A stretch of DNA of 64,000 nucleotides from Alkalihalophilus pseudofirmus (GCF_029094545.1 NZ_CP117835.1:2212001-2276000); one strand, 5' to 3'. Numbered from the stretch's first letter, positions 52,393 to 62,304 are shown. The notes: generated from the sequence alone by a model not told the origin. Numbers and translations are program-made.

Positions 52393-54188
52393 CATAGATT
52401 ATATTTTTTTATTTTTCTCCATAAAGTGGTTCGATCAATACCTAAGGAGCGAGCTGCAAGCACTCGGTTATTATCATATTTCTCAAGAGCATGTACGATT
52501 AAATGCTGCTCATTTTCTTTCAGCCCTGCTTGTCTAGCTACTTCCCTTTCTTCCATATACGGGATAAATGGATTATCCGCTTTCAATACCGAACCTTCTT
52601 CTAAGACAACCATTCTTTCTACAACATTTCTAAGTTCTCTAATGTTACCCGGCCATTCATACTCCTTTAATTTTCGATAAACGCCTTCTTCAACCTCTAA
52701 AATAATAGAACCTCTTTCTTTATTAAACTCAGACATAAACATCTCTACGATGTCCGGTATATCCTCTAACCGTTCTCGTAGGGGAGGAATATCTAACGCA
52801 AGTACATTTAATCGATAATAAAGATCCGCTCTAAAACGCTGTTCCTTGATCTCAAGTTCAAGTTCACGATTTGTAGCAGCTATAATGCGAACATCTACAG
52901 GTATAATTTTATCTCCTCCAACGCGCCTGACCGTTTTTTCCTGTATCACGCGAAGGAGAAGAGTTTGAATTCTTTGAGGTATTTCTCCTATTTCATCTAG
53001 AAATAATGTGCCTCCATGAGCTAATTCAAACAGCCCTTGTTTTCCACCTTTTAACGCACCAGTAAATGTACCTTCAACATACCCAAACAGCTCGCTTTCA
53101 AGTAAATTTTCAGAAAGTGCAGAGCAGTTGATCCCTACAAATGGCCCGTATGAACGCCTGCTTGAAGCATGGATTCCTTGGGCAAATAGTTCTTTTCCAG
53201 TACCCGACTCTCCAGTGATTAATACGGTTGAGTCTGTTGCAGCATACTTTAATGCAAGTTTTTTAGTAGAGTGGATAATGGGGGATCGTCCAACAATATC
53301 CTCTAGGGAATATACCGTCTCTAACCCATTTTCATGTAACCTTCTTCTAAGTTTCAGCTCAGCTTTCTGAATATCAGTAATTTCTTTAAAATTCGAGACA
53401 GCACCGATCACTTTCTTACCAATTTTAATGGGATAGCGATTAATCACTAACTTACGCCCATGAACTGTTGCAAGATCTCCCATTTCTACGACACCTGTCT
53501 TCAAAACACGTAACATATCTGAATCAGGTATATAAGAGGTGATATTCTGCCCAATACTGTGGTTATCTAACCCAAGAATTCGTTTAGCATGTTGATTTAC
53601 AAGCTTTATTATTCCGTCTTTGTCAACCGTTACAATCCCATCATGATCAGAATCAAGTATGGCATCAACTTGATAACGGTCCCTAATTACCTCTTCAGTA
53701 AAAGTCAGCATGGAGGCTGCAATTTGAACAATATTAATTAAAACAGCTTTACCTGGTGTGACAAAATTGAGATGTTGAAGCGGTATATGAACAAGTTCTT
53801 TTTTCAGCCAAATAGGTGCTATGTATGCAGTGCGATCATCTATTGCTATAGAGGAAGCATCTTTTAATAATACAAAAGAAGACGCTGAATCACTTCTTTT
53901 CAACCAATCTATTTCATCCTGAGTTCCAACTACTTTATAACTTGTTTCCTTATTATGATTTATATATTCTTGAATGTCCCAAGAAGTAATCATTATAGGA
54001 ATAATAGGCAAAGGAATATGCTCTAACTCTTTCTTGTATATCGCAGGAGTCACTATGATCATTGGATTCATTACTTGGTCTAGTAGTGAATTAAGAGAGG
54101 AAAAATATTGAACTTTTATCTTTTCCTTTTCGAACAATGCTGCTAGCTCATCAACGTACATCTCATCAACTTTATAAAGTACAATCAT
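52392..54188 (-). CDS. Sigma-54-dependent transcriptional activator (PrpR-N-like, PAS, AAA+, Fis HTH)
   Basis: 598 residues from ATG 54188, five bases after GAAGG. Residues about 1-180 look like the PrpR-type sensor domain, about 185-300 a PAS domain ([20 protein letters not shown]), about 320-550 the AAA+ module ([15 protein letters not shown] Walker [13 protein letters not shown] Walker [11 protein letters not shown]), and the end a Fis-type HTH ([20 protein letters not shown]). The sigma-54 contact loop reads GTFTGA instead of GAFTGA. It lies just upstream of, and in the same direction as, the operon with the -24/-12 promoter, its evident target. Confidence 0.92.
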   Translation of the reverse strand: MIVLYKVDEMYVDELAALFEKEKIKVQYFSSLNSLLDQVMNPMIIVTPAIYKKELEHIPLPIIPIMITSWDIQEYINHNKETSYKVVGTQDEIDWLKRSDSASSFVLLKDASSIAIDDRTAYIAPIWLKKELVHIPLQHLNFVTPGKAVLINIVQIAASMLTFTEEVIRDRYQVDAILDSDHDGIVTVDKDGIIKLVNQHAKRILGLDNHSIGQNITSYIPDSDMLRVLKTGVVEMGDLATVHGRKLVINRYPIKIGKKVIGAVSNFKEITDIQKAELKLRRRLHENGLETVYSLEDIVGRSPIIHSTKKLALKYAATDSTVLITGESGTGKELFAQGIHASSRRSYGPFVGINCSALSENLLESELFGYVEGTFTGALKGGKQGLFELAHGGTLFLDEIGEIPQRIQTLLLRVIQEKTVRRVGGDKIIPVDVRIIAATNRELELEIKEQRFRADLYYRLNVLALDIPPLRERLEDIPDIVEMFMSEFNKERGSIILEVEEGVYRKLKEYEWPGNIRELRNVVERMVVLEEGSVLKADNPFIPYMEEREVARQAGLKENEQHLIVHALEKYDNNRVLAARSLGIDRTTLWRKIKKYNL

Positions 54189-54275
54189 TAGAACCTTCAC
54201 ACCCCTTTTATAAAGAGTTCTATAATTTGAGTAAAGTTCCTCTTTCTCTAAATCTCTAAGACTTTCTTTAAATAT

Positions 54276-54305
54276 AAAAAAACCCTTAACACTAAGTGTT
54301 AAGGG
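54276..54305 (-). terminator. Terminator of the gene at 54316-54621
   Basis: CCCTTAACACT (54283-54293) and AGTGTTAAGGG (54295-54305) form a perfect 11-bp stem, with TTTTTTT following on the minus strand. Confidence 0.88.
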
Positions 54306-54315
54306 CATCACCAAC

Positions 54316-54621
54316 TCAACTAAACAACGGAACCACATTCGTATAACGGTTAAATTCTCTTACTTCCTCCGGGTCTTTCATCAGCTTGACAGCATCTTGA
54401 TAGCTTTTCATTTTCTTTAGCATATCAATAAAAATCTCATCTGCTGCAGCTTGTTCCTGAAGAGATGCGAGCAATGTGGCGTTAGCTAAGAGCCATTCGA
54501 ATGTTTTGGTTTCATAGTTTTGTTTCATATTCCAAGATAGATAGAGATAGGTCACTTCTGAAACTTCTTCTTCATTCCTCAGAAGGTCCTCACATAATGA
54601 AATCGCTTGTTCTTTATCCAT
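54316..54621 (-). CDS. Small soluble protein of unknown function
   Basis: 101 residues from ATG 54621, six bases after GGATG. All-helical, acidic ([20 protein letters not shown] then [20 protein letters not shown]). No family recognised and no signal peptide. A single gene ended by its own terminator. Confidence 0.65.
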   Translation of the reverse strand: MDKEQAISLCEDLLRNEEEVSEVTYLYLSWNMKQNYETKTFEWLLANATLLASLQEQAAADEIFIDMLKKMKSYQDAVKLMKDPEEVREFNRYTNVVPLFS

Positions 54622-54738
54622 GCCGATCATCCTTTATTATTCGCTCCCCTCATTATAGGTGAGATGTTAAGTGACATCTATGGACGAATAAAGGGAGTAG
54701 ATTCAATGTTTTCCAGCTTACAAACAATGGAATGATTT

Positions 54739-55938
54739 TTAATTAATCGGTTGGACTTCCTTCTCATAAATAATGCCAATTTTCTCTGCAGCCTTCTTTG
54801 ACTGTTCACATGCCGCGTCCACTGTATCAGCCGTGCTTAAGCTGACAGCAAGACGTCTTCCTTTGAGGGCATTCGGTTTTCCAAAGATCCGTAATTGTGT
54901 GTTAGGAACCCTTAGAGCGTCTTCCATACCTGTCATTTGATAAGTGTTACTTGCTTCTGTTGCTTTAATCGCATGGCTTGCGCCGTTTGAATGCAGTTCG
55001 ATTTCAGTGATAGGCAGCCCTAAAATCGCACGAACATGAAGAGCAAATTCAGATAAATTCTGCGTGACTAATGTAACAAGGCCTGTATCATGAGGACGCG
55101 GTGACACTTCACTGAAGTATACTTTATCCTTTGTTAAGAATAATTCAACGCCAAACAATCCATATCCGCCTAGTTCATCAGTAATCTTTTTAGCAATTTG
55201 CTGTGATTCCTCGATTTGAGCAGCTGACATTTGGTGCGGCTGCCATGATTGTATGTAATCTCCACCCTTTTGCACATGGCCGATTGGTGCGCAATACGAA
55301 GTCCCTGATACAGAGCGGACAGTCAATAAGGTAATTTCTGAATCAAAGTGAATGAACTCCTCAACAATGACTCGTGTGCTTTTCCCGCGTCCGCCTTCAA
55401 TCGCTTCATTCCACGAGGATTCAACATCATCAAATGTTTTACAAAGTGTCTGTCCTTTTCCTGAAGAACTCATAAGCGGCTTAATTACGCATGGTGTACC
55501 AATTTCAGCAACCGCTTTTTTTAATTCTTCAAGAGAGTCAGCAAACGCATAATTCGCTGTTGGCAGACCTAGTTCTTCTCTTGCCAAACGTCTGATTCCT
55601 TCACGATCCATAGTAAGCTTCGTCGCTCTTGCAGTAGGAACGACGTTAAAGCCTTCTCCTTCAAGCTCAACCAATGCATCCGTTGCAATGGCCTCCACTT
55701 CTGGAACAATGAGATTTGGCTTTTCTAATTCAATCACTTTGCGCAGTTCTTCTGCATCAAGCATATTTACCACATGACATCTGTGAGCGACCTGCATCGC
55801 TGGTGCCCCCGCATAACGGTCAACAGCAATCGTTTCCACTCCGAGTCTTTGAGCCTCAATGATCATTTCTTTTCCTAATTCACCTGATCCTAATAGCAGC
55901 ATTTTTTTGGCATTCACTGTATTTGGCACACCATACAT
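54739..55938 (-). CDS. purT: Phosphoribosylglycinamide formyltransferase 2, PurT
   Basis: 399 residues from ATG 55938 after AAGGGG; 21 further in-frame bases upstream have no ribosome site. ATP-grasp fold: [53 protein letters not shown] and [14 protein letters not shown]. It makes formyl-GAR from formate and ATP in purine synthesis, the folate-independent route, as in B. subtilis. A single gene, no PurR box recognised. Confidence 0.93.
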   Translation of the reverse strand: MYGVPNTVNAKKMLLLGSGELGKEMIIEAQRLGVETIAVDRYAGAPAMQVAHRCHVVNMLDAEELRKVIELEKPNLIVPEVEAIATDALVELEGEGFNVVPTARATKLTMDREGIRRLAREELGLPTANYAFADSLEELKKAVAEIGTPCVIKPLMSSSGKGQTLCKTFDDVESSWNEAIEGGRGKSTRVIVEEFIHFDSEITLLTVRSVSGTSYCAPIGHVQKGGDYIQSWQPHQMSAAQIEESQQIAKKITDELGGYGLFGVELFLTKDKVYFSEVSPRPHDTGLVTLVTQNLSEFALHVRAILGLPITEIELHSNGASHAIKATEASNTYQMTGMEDALRVPNTQLRIFGKPNALKGRRLAVSLSTADTVDAACEQSKKAAEKIGIIYEKEVQPIN

Positions 55939-56086
55939 ATGTAACGACCCCTTTATCAAATGATTGGTTTTAACTAATGATAACGCGAATCAGATGATAT
56001 AATCAAGGTATTTTACACCATTTACGAACATTTATATATATTAGTTCATAAATAATTCGCTTTTATAACTTGCTAGATAAATGAAA

Positions 56087-56110
56087 AAGCTGCCCTCTAC
56101 AGGACAGCTT
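56087..56110 (-). terminator. Terminator of symporter copy 2
   Basis: AAGCTG-CCCT and AGGA-CAGCTT (56087-56110) form a stem overlapping the last codons of the gene; TTTTTC follows on the minus strand. Confidence 0.78.
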
Positions 56111-57533
56111 CATTTGCAGGCTTTGTTAGTAAACTGACGACCACAAAGAAAATAAAGGATAATACGATTGGGAACACCACGGTATGCAATCCGAATAAAT
56201 TCGGCGCAAAGGTATGAATAAGAATATAGGATGCCACTCCAACAATCATCGAAGCGAGAGCACCGTGTTTGTTCCCTCTTTGCCAATACAGTCCCATAAT
56301 AACAGGCCATATAAAGGCCGCTTCAAGTCCTCCGAATGCAAATAAATTTAACCAAATAAGCAAATCAGGCGGGCTTAACGCAAGCATAAACACTAAAATA
56401 CCGAGAGCCGAGGTTGTTCCTATGGTGATTTTCTTTACCTCTTTATCAGCAGCATTTGGCTTAATGTAATTTAAATAGACATCCTTAACAACAGTGGAGC
56501 TGACTAAAAGAAGCAGGGAATCCACCGTTGACATGATCGCTGCCATTGGTGCTGCGAGTACGATGCCGGCAAGCCATGGCGGCAGAACCTCCAATGTAAT
56601 AAGCGGCATGACACTGTCAGCCACTTCAATGCCTGGAAGAATCGGACGTGCAAATACACCGATCAAATGCATTCCAAGCATAATAAAACCGACAACAATT
56701 GTTCCAGTAATCAAGGCGCGGTGCATCGCCTTGGCATTTTTATAAGACATCGCACGAACGGTTACTTGCGGCAGAGCGACAACTCCTACTCCGACTAAAA
56801 TCCAAAAAGATGAGACATAAGCAGGCGTCAATCCACCGTCAAGCCCAAACGGGGTAACCAAATTCGGATTTTCAGCGACGAGATCCTGCATAATGTTCGT
56901 AATCCCGCCCCCTGCAATAATCGTCCCAATTAATATGATCAATGTACCAAATACCATGACCACACCTTGAATCGTATCCGTTAAAGCAACAGCTCTAAAG
57001 CCCCCGATAATAACGTAAAATAAGACCGCAACGGCAAAAATAAATAAAGCCGACGTATAACTTAACCCAGTTAGCGACTCAATTAATCGTGCACCGCCAA
57101 CCCACTGGGCAGTCATAGCTGAAAATAAAAAGATAATAATGCTGAAGGCAGAAAACAGCACGACCCACTTGCTTTGATACCTCTGCTTTAAAAAGTCAAC
57201 AAGCGTAATCGCTTTGTATTTTCTCGCGTAGATCGCAAATTTTTTCCCAAGCACCATTAAGACAAAATAACCTGTAGCCACTTGCGCCATTGCAAGTAGT
57301 ACCCAGCCTAATCCTTGGGTATAAGCGATGCCAGGCCCGCCGATAAAGCTGCTAGCACTGCCGTATGTAGCAATCATGGTCATCGCTAATATAAAGCCGC
57401 CAAGTTCCCGGCTCCCTAGGAAATATTCTTGTAAAAAGGAGTCAGACCGCTTTAAAAACTTCGAAGACCAAAAACCAACGACAAAAATTGAAGCTAAAAA
57501 AATAATCAGTGGAATGATGACGGGCCAGTTCAT
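56097..57533 (-). CDS. Sodium:solute symporter (SSS, PanF-like), copy 2
   Basis: 478 residues, about 13 membrane segments, near-identical in most segments to copy 1 (GSRELGGFILAMTMIATYGS, then SFIGGPGIAYTQGLGWVLLA). It again follows a YhdT partner with a 4-bp overlap. No catabolic enzymes accompany this copy, so it may be the general or ancestral transporter and copy 1 the pathway-specific one, or the reverse. Confidence 0.9.
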   Translation of the reverse strand: MNWPVIIPLIIFLASIFVVGFWSSKFLKRSDSFLQEYFLGSRELGGFILAMTMIATYGSASSFIGGPGIAYTQGLGWVLLAMAQVATGYFVLMVLGKKFAIYARKYKAITLVDFLKQRYQSKWVVLFSAFSIIIFLFSAMTAQWVGGARLIESLTGLSYTSALFIFAVAVLFYVIIGGFRAVALTDTIQGVVMVFGTLIILIGTIIAGGGITNIMQDLVAENPNLVTPFGLDGGLTPAYVSSFWILVGVGVVALPQVTVRAMSYKNAKAMHRALITGTIVVGFIMLGMHLIGVFARPILPGIEVADSVMPLITLEVLPPWLAGIVLAAPMAAIMSTVDSLLLLVSSTVVKDVYLNYIKPNAADKEVKKITIGTTSALGILVFMLALSPPDLLIWLNLFAFGGLEAAFIWPVIMGLYWQRGNKHGALASMIVGVASYILIHTFAPNLFGLHTVVFPIVLSFIFFVVVSLLTKPANEAVL

Positions 57534-57838
57534 TTAGACTCCCCCTCCTCATCCTCAAACGGAACCTCTTTGAAGAATCCCTTTACAGCAATAATGACGA
57601 GAACAACCATAACGAGAAATCCAACTACACAGCTGTAGAAAAACCATGCAGGCAGTCCGAATATATATGTATATTCACTCACTGGCTTAGAGCCAAGTCC
57701 ATATGCAAAGCCGTACCACCATGCGAAGTTTATGATGACTAAAATGACTCCAATCAGCGCCTCTCGATGAGCGATTTTAAATCGTGGATCTTTTGGATCA
57801 ATGTCCGGCTTATTTTTTTGCTCAAACGAACCTTTCAT
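57530..57838 (-). CDS. yhdT: YhdT-family small membrane protein, symporter partner 2
   Basis: 102 residues. DPKDPRFKIAHREALIGVIL and YGFAYGLGSKPVSEYTYIFG match copy 1 almost throughout; the first about 12 residues and the acidic tail differ. Good AGGAGAG ribosome site. Confidence 0.88.
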   Translation of the reverse strand: MKGSFEQKNKPDIDPKDPRFKIAHREALIGVILVIINFAWWYGFAYGLGSKPVSEYTYIFGLPAWFFYSCVVGFLVMVVLVIIAVKGFFKEVPFEDEEGESK

Positions 57839-57975
57839 CGCTTACTCTCCTTTCTTTGTTTGTTCGTATTCTGCATCAGTCCATTATACAACGGAACACC
57901 CCGGCACTGTCGATTTTTTTCGAATGAAAATCTAGACCCAGACTCATACTAGTTTGAGGGGTGATTACCATTAAA

Positions 57976-58884
57976 ATGTCAAGTGCACTACTATCCATCA
58001 TACTTTTATTTTCTTTTATGCCGAGTGAAGAAACTCTAACGTTAACCCATGACGGTGAAACACTGATTACCATTCATCGCACTGAATTTGCAGATGGCAT
58101 TCTTGGCAGAGCTGCTGTAGATGAGGATAAATACGCTGAGCTTGAGGATACCATTGCCACTCAGGTGTACATGGATCCTGTAAATGCCAAGCTTGATGAA
58201 TTTGGCCAGATTATCCCTGAAGAAACTGGGATAACCTTAGACCGCAGAGCGTTTAGAGAGTTATTTTTTGAGTATTTTTACGGAAGCGAACGGGTCTCAA
58301 CTGACGTGCCGACCTTTACTCTATTTGCAAAAGTAGATAAAGAACTGTTAAAAGAGATCCGCGCTGTTCAGATGGGTGCCTATGTTACCTATTTCAATTC
58401 ACACAACAAGGAACGAGCCCATAATATTACCCTCGCAGCTGAAGCGATTAATAATTATGTTGTCTTTCCAAATGAACGCTTTTCCTTTAATAAAGCGGTG
58501 GGCAAGAGGACACCTGAGCGAGGTTACCTTCCAGCACCAGTCATTGTGCGCGGTGAATTAACGGAAGGAATCGGCGGCGGCATTTGTCAGGTTTCATCGA
58601 CCTTGTTTAATGCCGTAGATAAAGCTGGCATGAACATCATTGAGCGTTATACGCATTCAAAACGTGTGACGTACGTGCCGCCAGGAAGAGATGCAACAGT
58701 CAGCTGGTATGGCCCTGACTTTGCCTTTACTAACAGGCATAATCAGCCGATTTTGATCCTCGCTAAAACGTATCACGGAACCTTGCTTGTAAAAGTCTTC
58801 TCATCGGAGGAAATTGATTATACACCGCGCGATGTTCCTCGTGCGCCTAATAAACTCCCGCCTGAAGTTGATGTAGATGAATAG
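57976..58884 (+). CDS. Exported VanW-family protein
   Basis: 302 residues if ATG 57976 is used; GGTGAT lies about ten bases upstream, and a GTG at 57961 touches the ribosome site. A short hydrophobic signal (SSALLSIILLFSFM) precedes a charged region, then the VanW domain: NNYVVFPNERFSFNKAVGKR, GYLPAPVIVRGELTEGIGGG and ICQVSSTLFNAVDKAGM. The G-G-G-I-C-Q-V-S-S-T-L block is the family signature. VanW proteins act at the cell wall or spore envelope; the reaction is unknown. Confidence 0.88.
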   Translation: MSSALLSIILLFSFMPSEETLTLTHDGETLITIHRTEFADGILGRAAVDEDKYAELEDTIATQVYMDPVNAKLDEFGQIIPEETGITLDRRAFRELFFEYFYGSERVSTDVPTFTLFAKVDKELLKEIRAVQMGAYVTYFNSHNKERAHNITLAAEAINNYVVFPNERFSFNKAVGKRTPERGYLPAPVIVRGELTEGIGGGICQVSSTLFNAVDKAGMNIIERYTHSKRVTYVPPGRDATVSWYGPDFAFTNRHNQPILILAKTYHGTLLVKVFSSEEIDYTPRDVPRAPNKLPPEVDVDE

Positions 58885-58897
58885 AAAGGGAATTGTA

Positions 58898-58937
58898 AAC
58901 GAAGCTGCCTCCAACATGAGACAGTTTCGTTTTTTTA
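58898..58937 (+). terminator. Terminator of the VanW gene
   Basis: An imperfect stem of AACGAAGCTGCCTC with GAGACAGTTTCGTT is followed by TTTTT. Confidence 0.75.
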
Positions 58938-58983
58938 CTAATTGAGTGAATATCTCACTATATTATCAAAAAGAACCGCAATG

Positions 58984-60072
58984 TTAATTGATTGCGGTTC
59001 TAATCATTCTCCATTCACTTAGAGGAGATTCTCTTTGTAAGCGGAATGTGGTTGTGAGTTCTCTTTCCTTTTTCCCTCTCTCAGACAACCTGTACGTAAA
59101 GGGTATTTCCCGGTACAGAAGGTTATCTAAGCTAGGTGTGTGCTCTTTTGTGATTCGCATAATCTCTATCTGTTTTAATTCTTCCGTTCGGATGTCGGTT
59201 TTAGGTATATGAATTAATTTGGCCAAGTCTGAATCATTATGGTTGTATGCTGTTGCTAATAAATGTACGATATTTTCAGGCGTTTGCTGCTTTACAAAAG
59301 GAACAACTAACCCTGCAGCCTTGTGTATCATTACTTGATGAGACAAGTCCAAATTCTTCGTTTTATGTGTTACACTCCCTGCAAAATGAATACAAAAGTG
59401 ACCTGGAAATCCATTTGCAAGGGCCCCGCCCCCATGCGGCATGCCATGCATAGAAGCAGCGATTTCACGGCCGTCATGTTGGATAAGAATCGCTCGACGC
59501 GCCCAGCTCCATTTTCCGCCATATATCTCTTTCATGATTTTTGTGTCTTCTAATGTTAAAGGCTGCACATCCGCATGATTCGCTCCTGCTCTGCGCTGTC
59601 CTCGAAAACTTAGTCCTGTTTCAAGGTCTGAAATCGTAAAACTCGTATACCTTGGGATGAGTTTATCCACTTCTTCCCATTCCATCAATTCACCAAAATG
59701 TTCTTCTTCTAGCCCGGTAAAGAACGTACTTAGCTTCTTCCATATCTCCTCTTTTTCAAATTGATATTTGGTCATAGTTGAGGGGTCATATAAATACCCT
59801 CTTTCATCAATTGAAAAAGCTTGTACACGATACCCTTGATCAACTAAAATCGAGCGGGTAGAGAAAGGGATTTCCCGGACCTTTTGAATGGGTTTTATGT
59901 TTTGCAGTGCTCGGTTGACAAGAGAAGACCGAATCTCAAGCTCTGTTTGATGAACAGCATCACTCGATGATTTGACCACAAGCATGATTGGCGCAGCTTC
60001 CTCTTTTGCTAAGGCAGAATGGGGCATCATAATGGCCATGAACAGTAGTACACTTACTAAAAGACGTGTCAT
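58984..60072 (-). CDS. Secreted protein with an HGGG...GHFCIHF motif, possible cell-wall enzyme
   Basis: 362 residues from ATG 60072 after GGATGGG. Signal peptide MTRLLVSVLLFMAIMMPHSA then LAKEE. The central motif HGMPHGGGALANGFPGHFCI followed by HFAGSVTHKTKNLDLSHQ has histidines and one cysteine with spacing reminiscent of a transpeptidase active site (HxG...SxxH-C-H) and occurs at the end of clostridial and Bacillus peptidoglycan-associated proteins. I do not recognise the full-length family; function inferred only. Next to a spore-lytic enzyme gene. Confidence 0.65.
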   Translation of the reverse strand: MTRLLVSVLLFMAIMMPHSALAKEEAAPIMLVVKSSSDAVHQTELEIRSSLVNRALQNIKPIQKVREIPFSTRSILVDQGYRVQAFSIDERGYLYDPSTMTKYQFEKEEIWKKLSTFFTGLEEEHFGELMEWEEVDKLIPRYTSFTISDLETGLSFRGQRRAGANHADVQPLTLEDTKIMKEIYGGKWSWARRAILIQHDGREIAASMHGMPHGGGALANGFPGHFCIHFAGSVTHKTKNLDLSHQVMIHKAAGLVVPFVKQQTPENIVHLLATAYNHNDSDLAKLIHIPKTDIRTEELKQIEIMRITKEHTPSLDNLLYREIPFTYRLSERGKKERELTTTFRLQRESPLSEWRMIRTAIN

Positions 60073-60163
60073 TTTTTCCCATCCTTTATTGAAGTTTAAC
60101 TTATACTCTTTAACTATTTGCAAAACAGCCCCCCATCAATCAGGGTGTTGTTGGAAATCAAAA

Positions 60164-60190
60164 AACCTCTAAACCACAGGGCTTAGAGGT
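60164..60190 (-). terminator. Terminator of the LysM/GH18 gene
   Basis: ACCTCTAA (60165-60172) and TTAGAGGT (60183-60190) form a perfect stem; TTTTTTG follows on the minus strand. Confidence 0.82.
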
Positions 60191-60197
60191 GAAATAC

Positions 60198-61487
60198 TTA
60201 CACTCGTTTATTAATCATAAAATTGTCTTCAAGCAAAAGCCAGTTTTGTGGAAAATCCCAGCCGAGCACCCAGTAAAATAAACCACGCAGCCCAAATTCT
60301 TTGACAAGATCGAATTTAGCCTGAATGCTTCTTGCATCATCAAACCACACTTCATGCTGGCGGCCCTCTTCATCAACATACCTGAAATAGGGAGATTGAG
60401 CGGTTTGGTCATATTCAATGGCTGCATTGTATGTGGCAGCAAGCCTGATCGCTTCTTGATGATCAATGGCTCTCGCACGTGATTGACCTGCGACAAATGG
60501 CAGAGTCCAATCATAGCCGTACAACGGAATGCCCATCATAATTTTATCATTAGGCATCTGAGAGGCGGCAAACTCAATCACTCGCCTTACCTGGTCAATT
60601 GGCGCAACAGCTCTAGGAGGTCCTCCTGTCCAACCCCATTCATAGGTCATTAAAAAGACAAAATCAGCGACCTCGCCATGCGTCCGGTAATCATGACCTT
60701 CATATAAGACCCCTTCCATCCCCTCTTCCACTTGAGGTGCAAGCGCGCTCGATAAGTAAAATCCTTTTTCATCCAATCTTTCTTTTGCTTTCCTCATAAG
60801 ATTGTTATAGGCTTCTCGATTTTCTGATCCTAAATATTCCAAATCAAAATCAAGTCCTAAGTAGCCTTTTTCCTCCATAATTGCGATCGCTTCGTCGAGC
60901 AGCCGGTCCTGCAGCTGTTCATCTTGCAAAATAGCAGTAGCAAGCTCTGTGCTGAAGCCACCATCTTCAATATTTGTAATGACCATAAGCGGAATCGCAT
61001 TCTGACTGTATGCAGTATTTATAATCGCTTGATCATCAATCGGACGAAGCGTTCCATCGTAGTTCATTTCGTAACTAAATACCATCACAAATGTTAAATA
61101 GCGGGCCTTATCCCCTACAACATTTGCCGAATCTTCCCCTGTAATATTTAAATCAATATAACCACCCACATCAATAGCAGGCTTTTGACGGTATTCGGTC
61201 GGAATATACAACCTCTTCCACACATGCACGTCGCGTGTAGAATGAATTTGATTAACTTGAGTTATCAGCTCTGGCGGAATGTGATACCGTTGACTCACTT
61301 CCCAAATATTCTCACCAGGCTGCAGCCAGTGAAATCTCCCGACTGATGGAATGACCAACGCTTGCCCTACAACAAGCTGGTCGGCGTTTTCTAGCTGGTT
61401 TGCATCTACAATCATCTGATAAGGGATCTCATATTGTCTAGCGATTGACCAGACCGAATCTCCCGGTACCACCACATGAATTTGCAA
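60198..61487 (-). CDS. sleL: LysM-GH18 spore cortex-lytic N-acetylglucosaminidase (SleL/YaaH type)
   Basis: 429 residues. Two LysM domains at residues 1-47 (VVVPGDSVWSIARQYEIPYQ) and about 52-97 (WLQPGENIWEVSQRYHIP), then a GH18 barrel with YLGLDFDLEYLG, the DxxDxE catalytic motif (D-F-D-L-E). No signal peptide, as expected for SleL/YaaH, which is laid down in the spore by the mother cell. It degrades cortex fragments during germination. Confidence 0.9.
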   Translation of the reverse strand: MQIHVVVPGDSVWSIARQYEIPYQMIVDANQLENADQLVVGQALVIPSVGRFHWLQPGENIWEVSQRYHIPPELITQVNQIHSTRDVHVWKRLYIPTEYRQKPAIDVGGYIDLNITGEDSANVVGDKARYLTFVMVFSYEMNYDGTLRPIDDQAIINTAYSQNAIPLMVITNIEDGGFSTELATAILQDEQLQDRLLDEAIAIMEEKGYLGLDFDLEYLGSENREAYNNLMRKAKERLDEKGFYLSSALAPQVEEGMEGVLYEGHDYRTHGEVADFVFLMTYEWGWTGGPPRAVAPIDQVRRVIEFAASQMPNDKIMMGIPLYGYDWTLPFVAGQSRARAIDHQEAIRLAATYNAAIEYDQTAQSPYFRYVDEEGRQHEVWFDDARSIQAKFDLVKEFGLRGLFYWVLGWDFPQNWLLLEDNFMINKRV

Positions 61488-61666
61488 ATTCCCGCCCCCC
61501 TCTTATCTTATCTTTTCTGTGCCGTACTTTGCTCCTCTAAAAACGGTATTCATAAAATGAAATATAATGCCTGGACACTTTAAATATCTCTTGCAATTTT
61601 TTGTGTCATTTGACTAGGTCATGAATAGGCTAACGATGAGAGCAAAACAAGGAGGCTGAATTAACT

Positions 61667-62182
61667 ATGTTACACATGAACAGAAACGCAATGAGAGATC
61701 ACCATATGCAAAACGGTATGAATGGACAGATGATGCCGGGTATGATGAATGGTACTGGCCAGATGCAGATGCCAGGTATGAATGGGCAAATGCCGCCTGA
61801 AATGATGAATGGCAACGGACAGATGCAGATGCCAGGCATGAATGGACAAATGCCGCCTGAGATGATGAATGGAAATGGACAGATGGATCAACCTTCTCAA
61901 GAAGAAATGTATAATTTCTGTACTCAATTCATGCAGCATTTAGTACAATTTGGTACAAATGATGGAAGTATGTACGATGGAATCATTGAGGATGTCAATC
62001 AAGAAGGGGTTACGATGCTGATGCCTGCTGGTGATGATGATTATGATAACAACATGAACAACAATCAGCGTCAATATCCTTATGGCTATTATGGCCGTTA
62101 CCCTAGAAGATTCCGCAGATTTAGACGTCAATTTTTCCCTTTCTTCTTATTAAGCAGTTTATTCTTCCCTTACTTTTATTAA
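61667..62182 (+). CDS. Repeat-bearing Sm-like protein, probably spore coat
   Basis: 171 residues. Residues about 18-75 are two and a half near-exact copies of a 20-residue Met/Gly/Asn/Gln-rich unit (PGMNGQMPPEMMNGNGQMQM). Then YNFCTQFMQHLVQFGTNDGS, MYDGIIEDVNQEGVTMLMPA has the Sm/Hfq-like DGxxxxVxxxxVxLMxP pattern, and the end is basic, then aromatic (RRFRRFRRQFFPFFLLSSLF). Small Bacillus proteins with the same Sm-like core and Tyr/Arg/aromatic tail exist; some lie in sporulation genes. Coat function is inferred. ATG 61667 lies 11 bases after GGAGG. Confidence 0.7.
   Translation: MLHMNRNAMRDHHMQNGMNGQMMPGMMNGTGQMQMPGMNGQMPPEMMNGNGQMQMPGMNGQMPPEMMNGNGQMDQPSQEEMYNFCTQFMQHLVQFGTNDGSMYDGIIEDVNQEGVTMLMPAGDDDYDNNMNNNQRQYPYGYYGRYPRRFRRFRRQFFPFFLLSSLFFPYFY
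61745..61890 (+). repeat. In-gene tandem repeat, 60-bp unit
   Basis: Units of 60 bp coding for the 20-residue Met/Gly/Asn/Gln repeat; two full copies near 61769-61888 differ by only a few bases, and a shorter partial copy precedes them. Slippage-prone; length may vary between strains. Confidence 0.8.
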
Positions 62183-62304
62183 TAGAGAAAGCCGCAGCCT
62201 CGGGCAGCGGCTTTTTTCTATTCATGTTTCTGTCTTCTATAGTAAGGGTACAATATGAATGATACGATAATGATGCGTTAAAGGAAAAGAAAGGAAGGGT
62301 AGCA

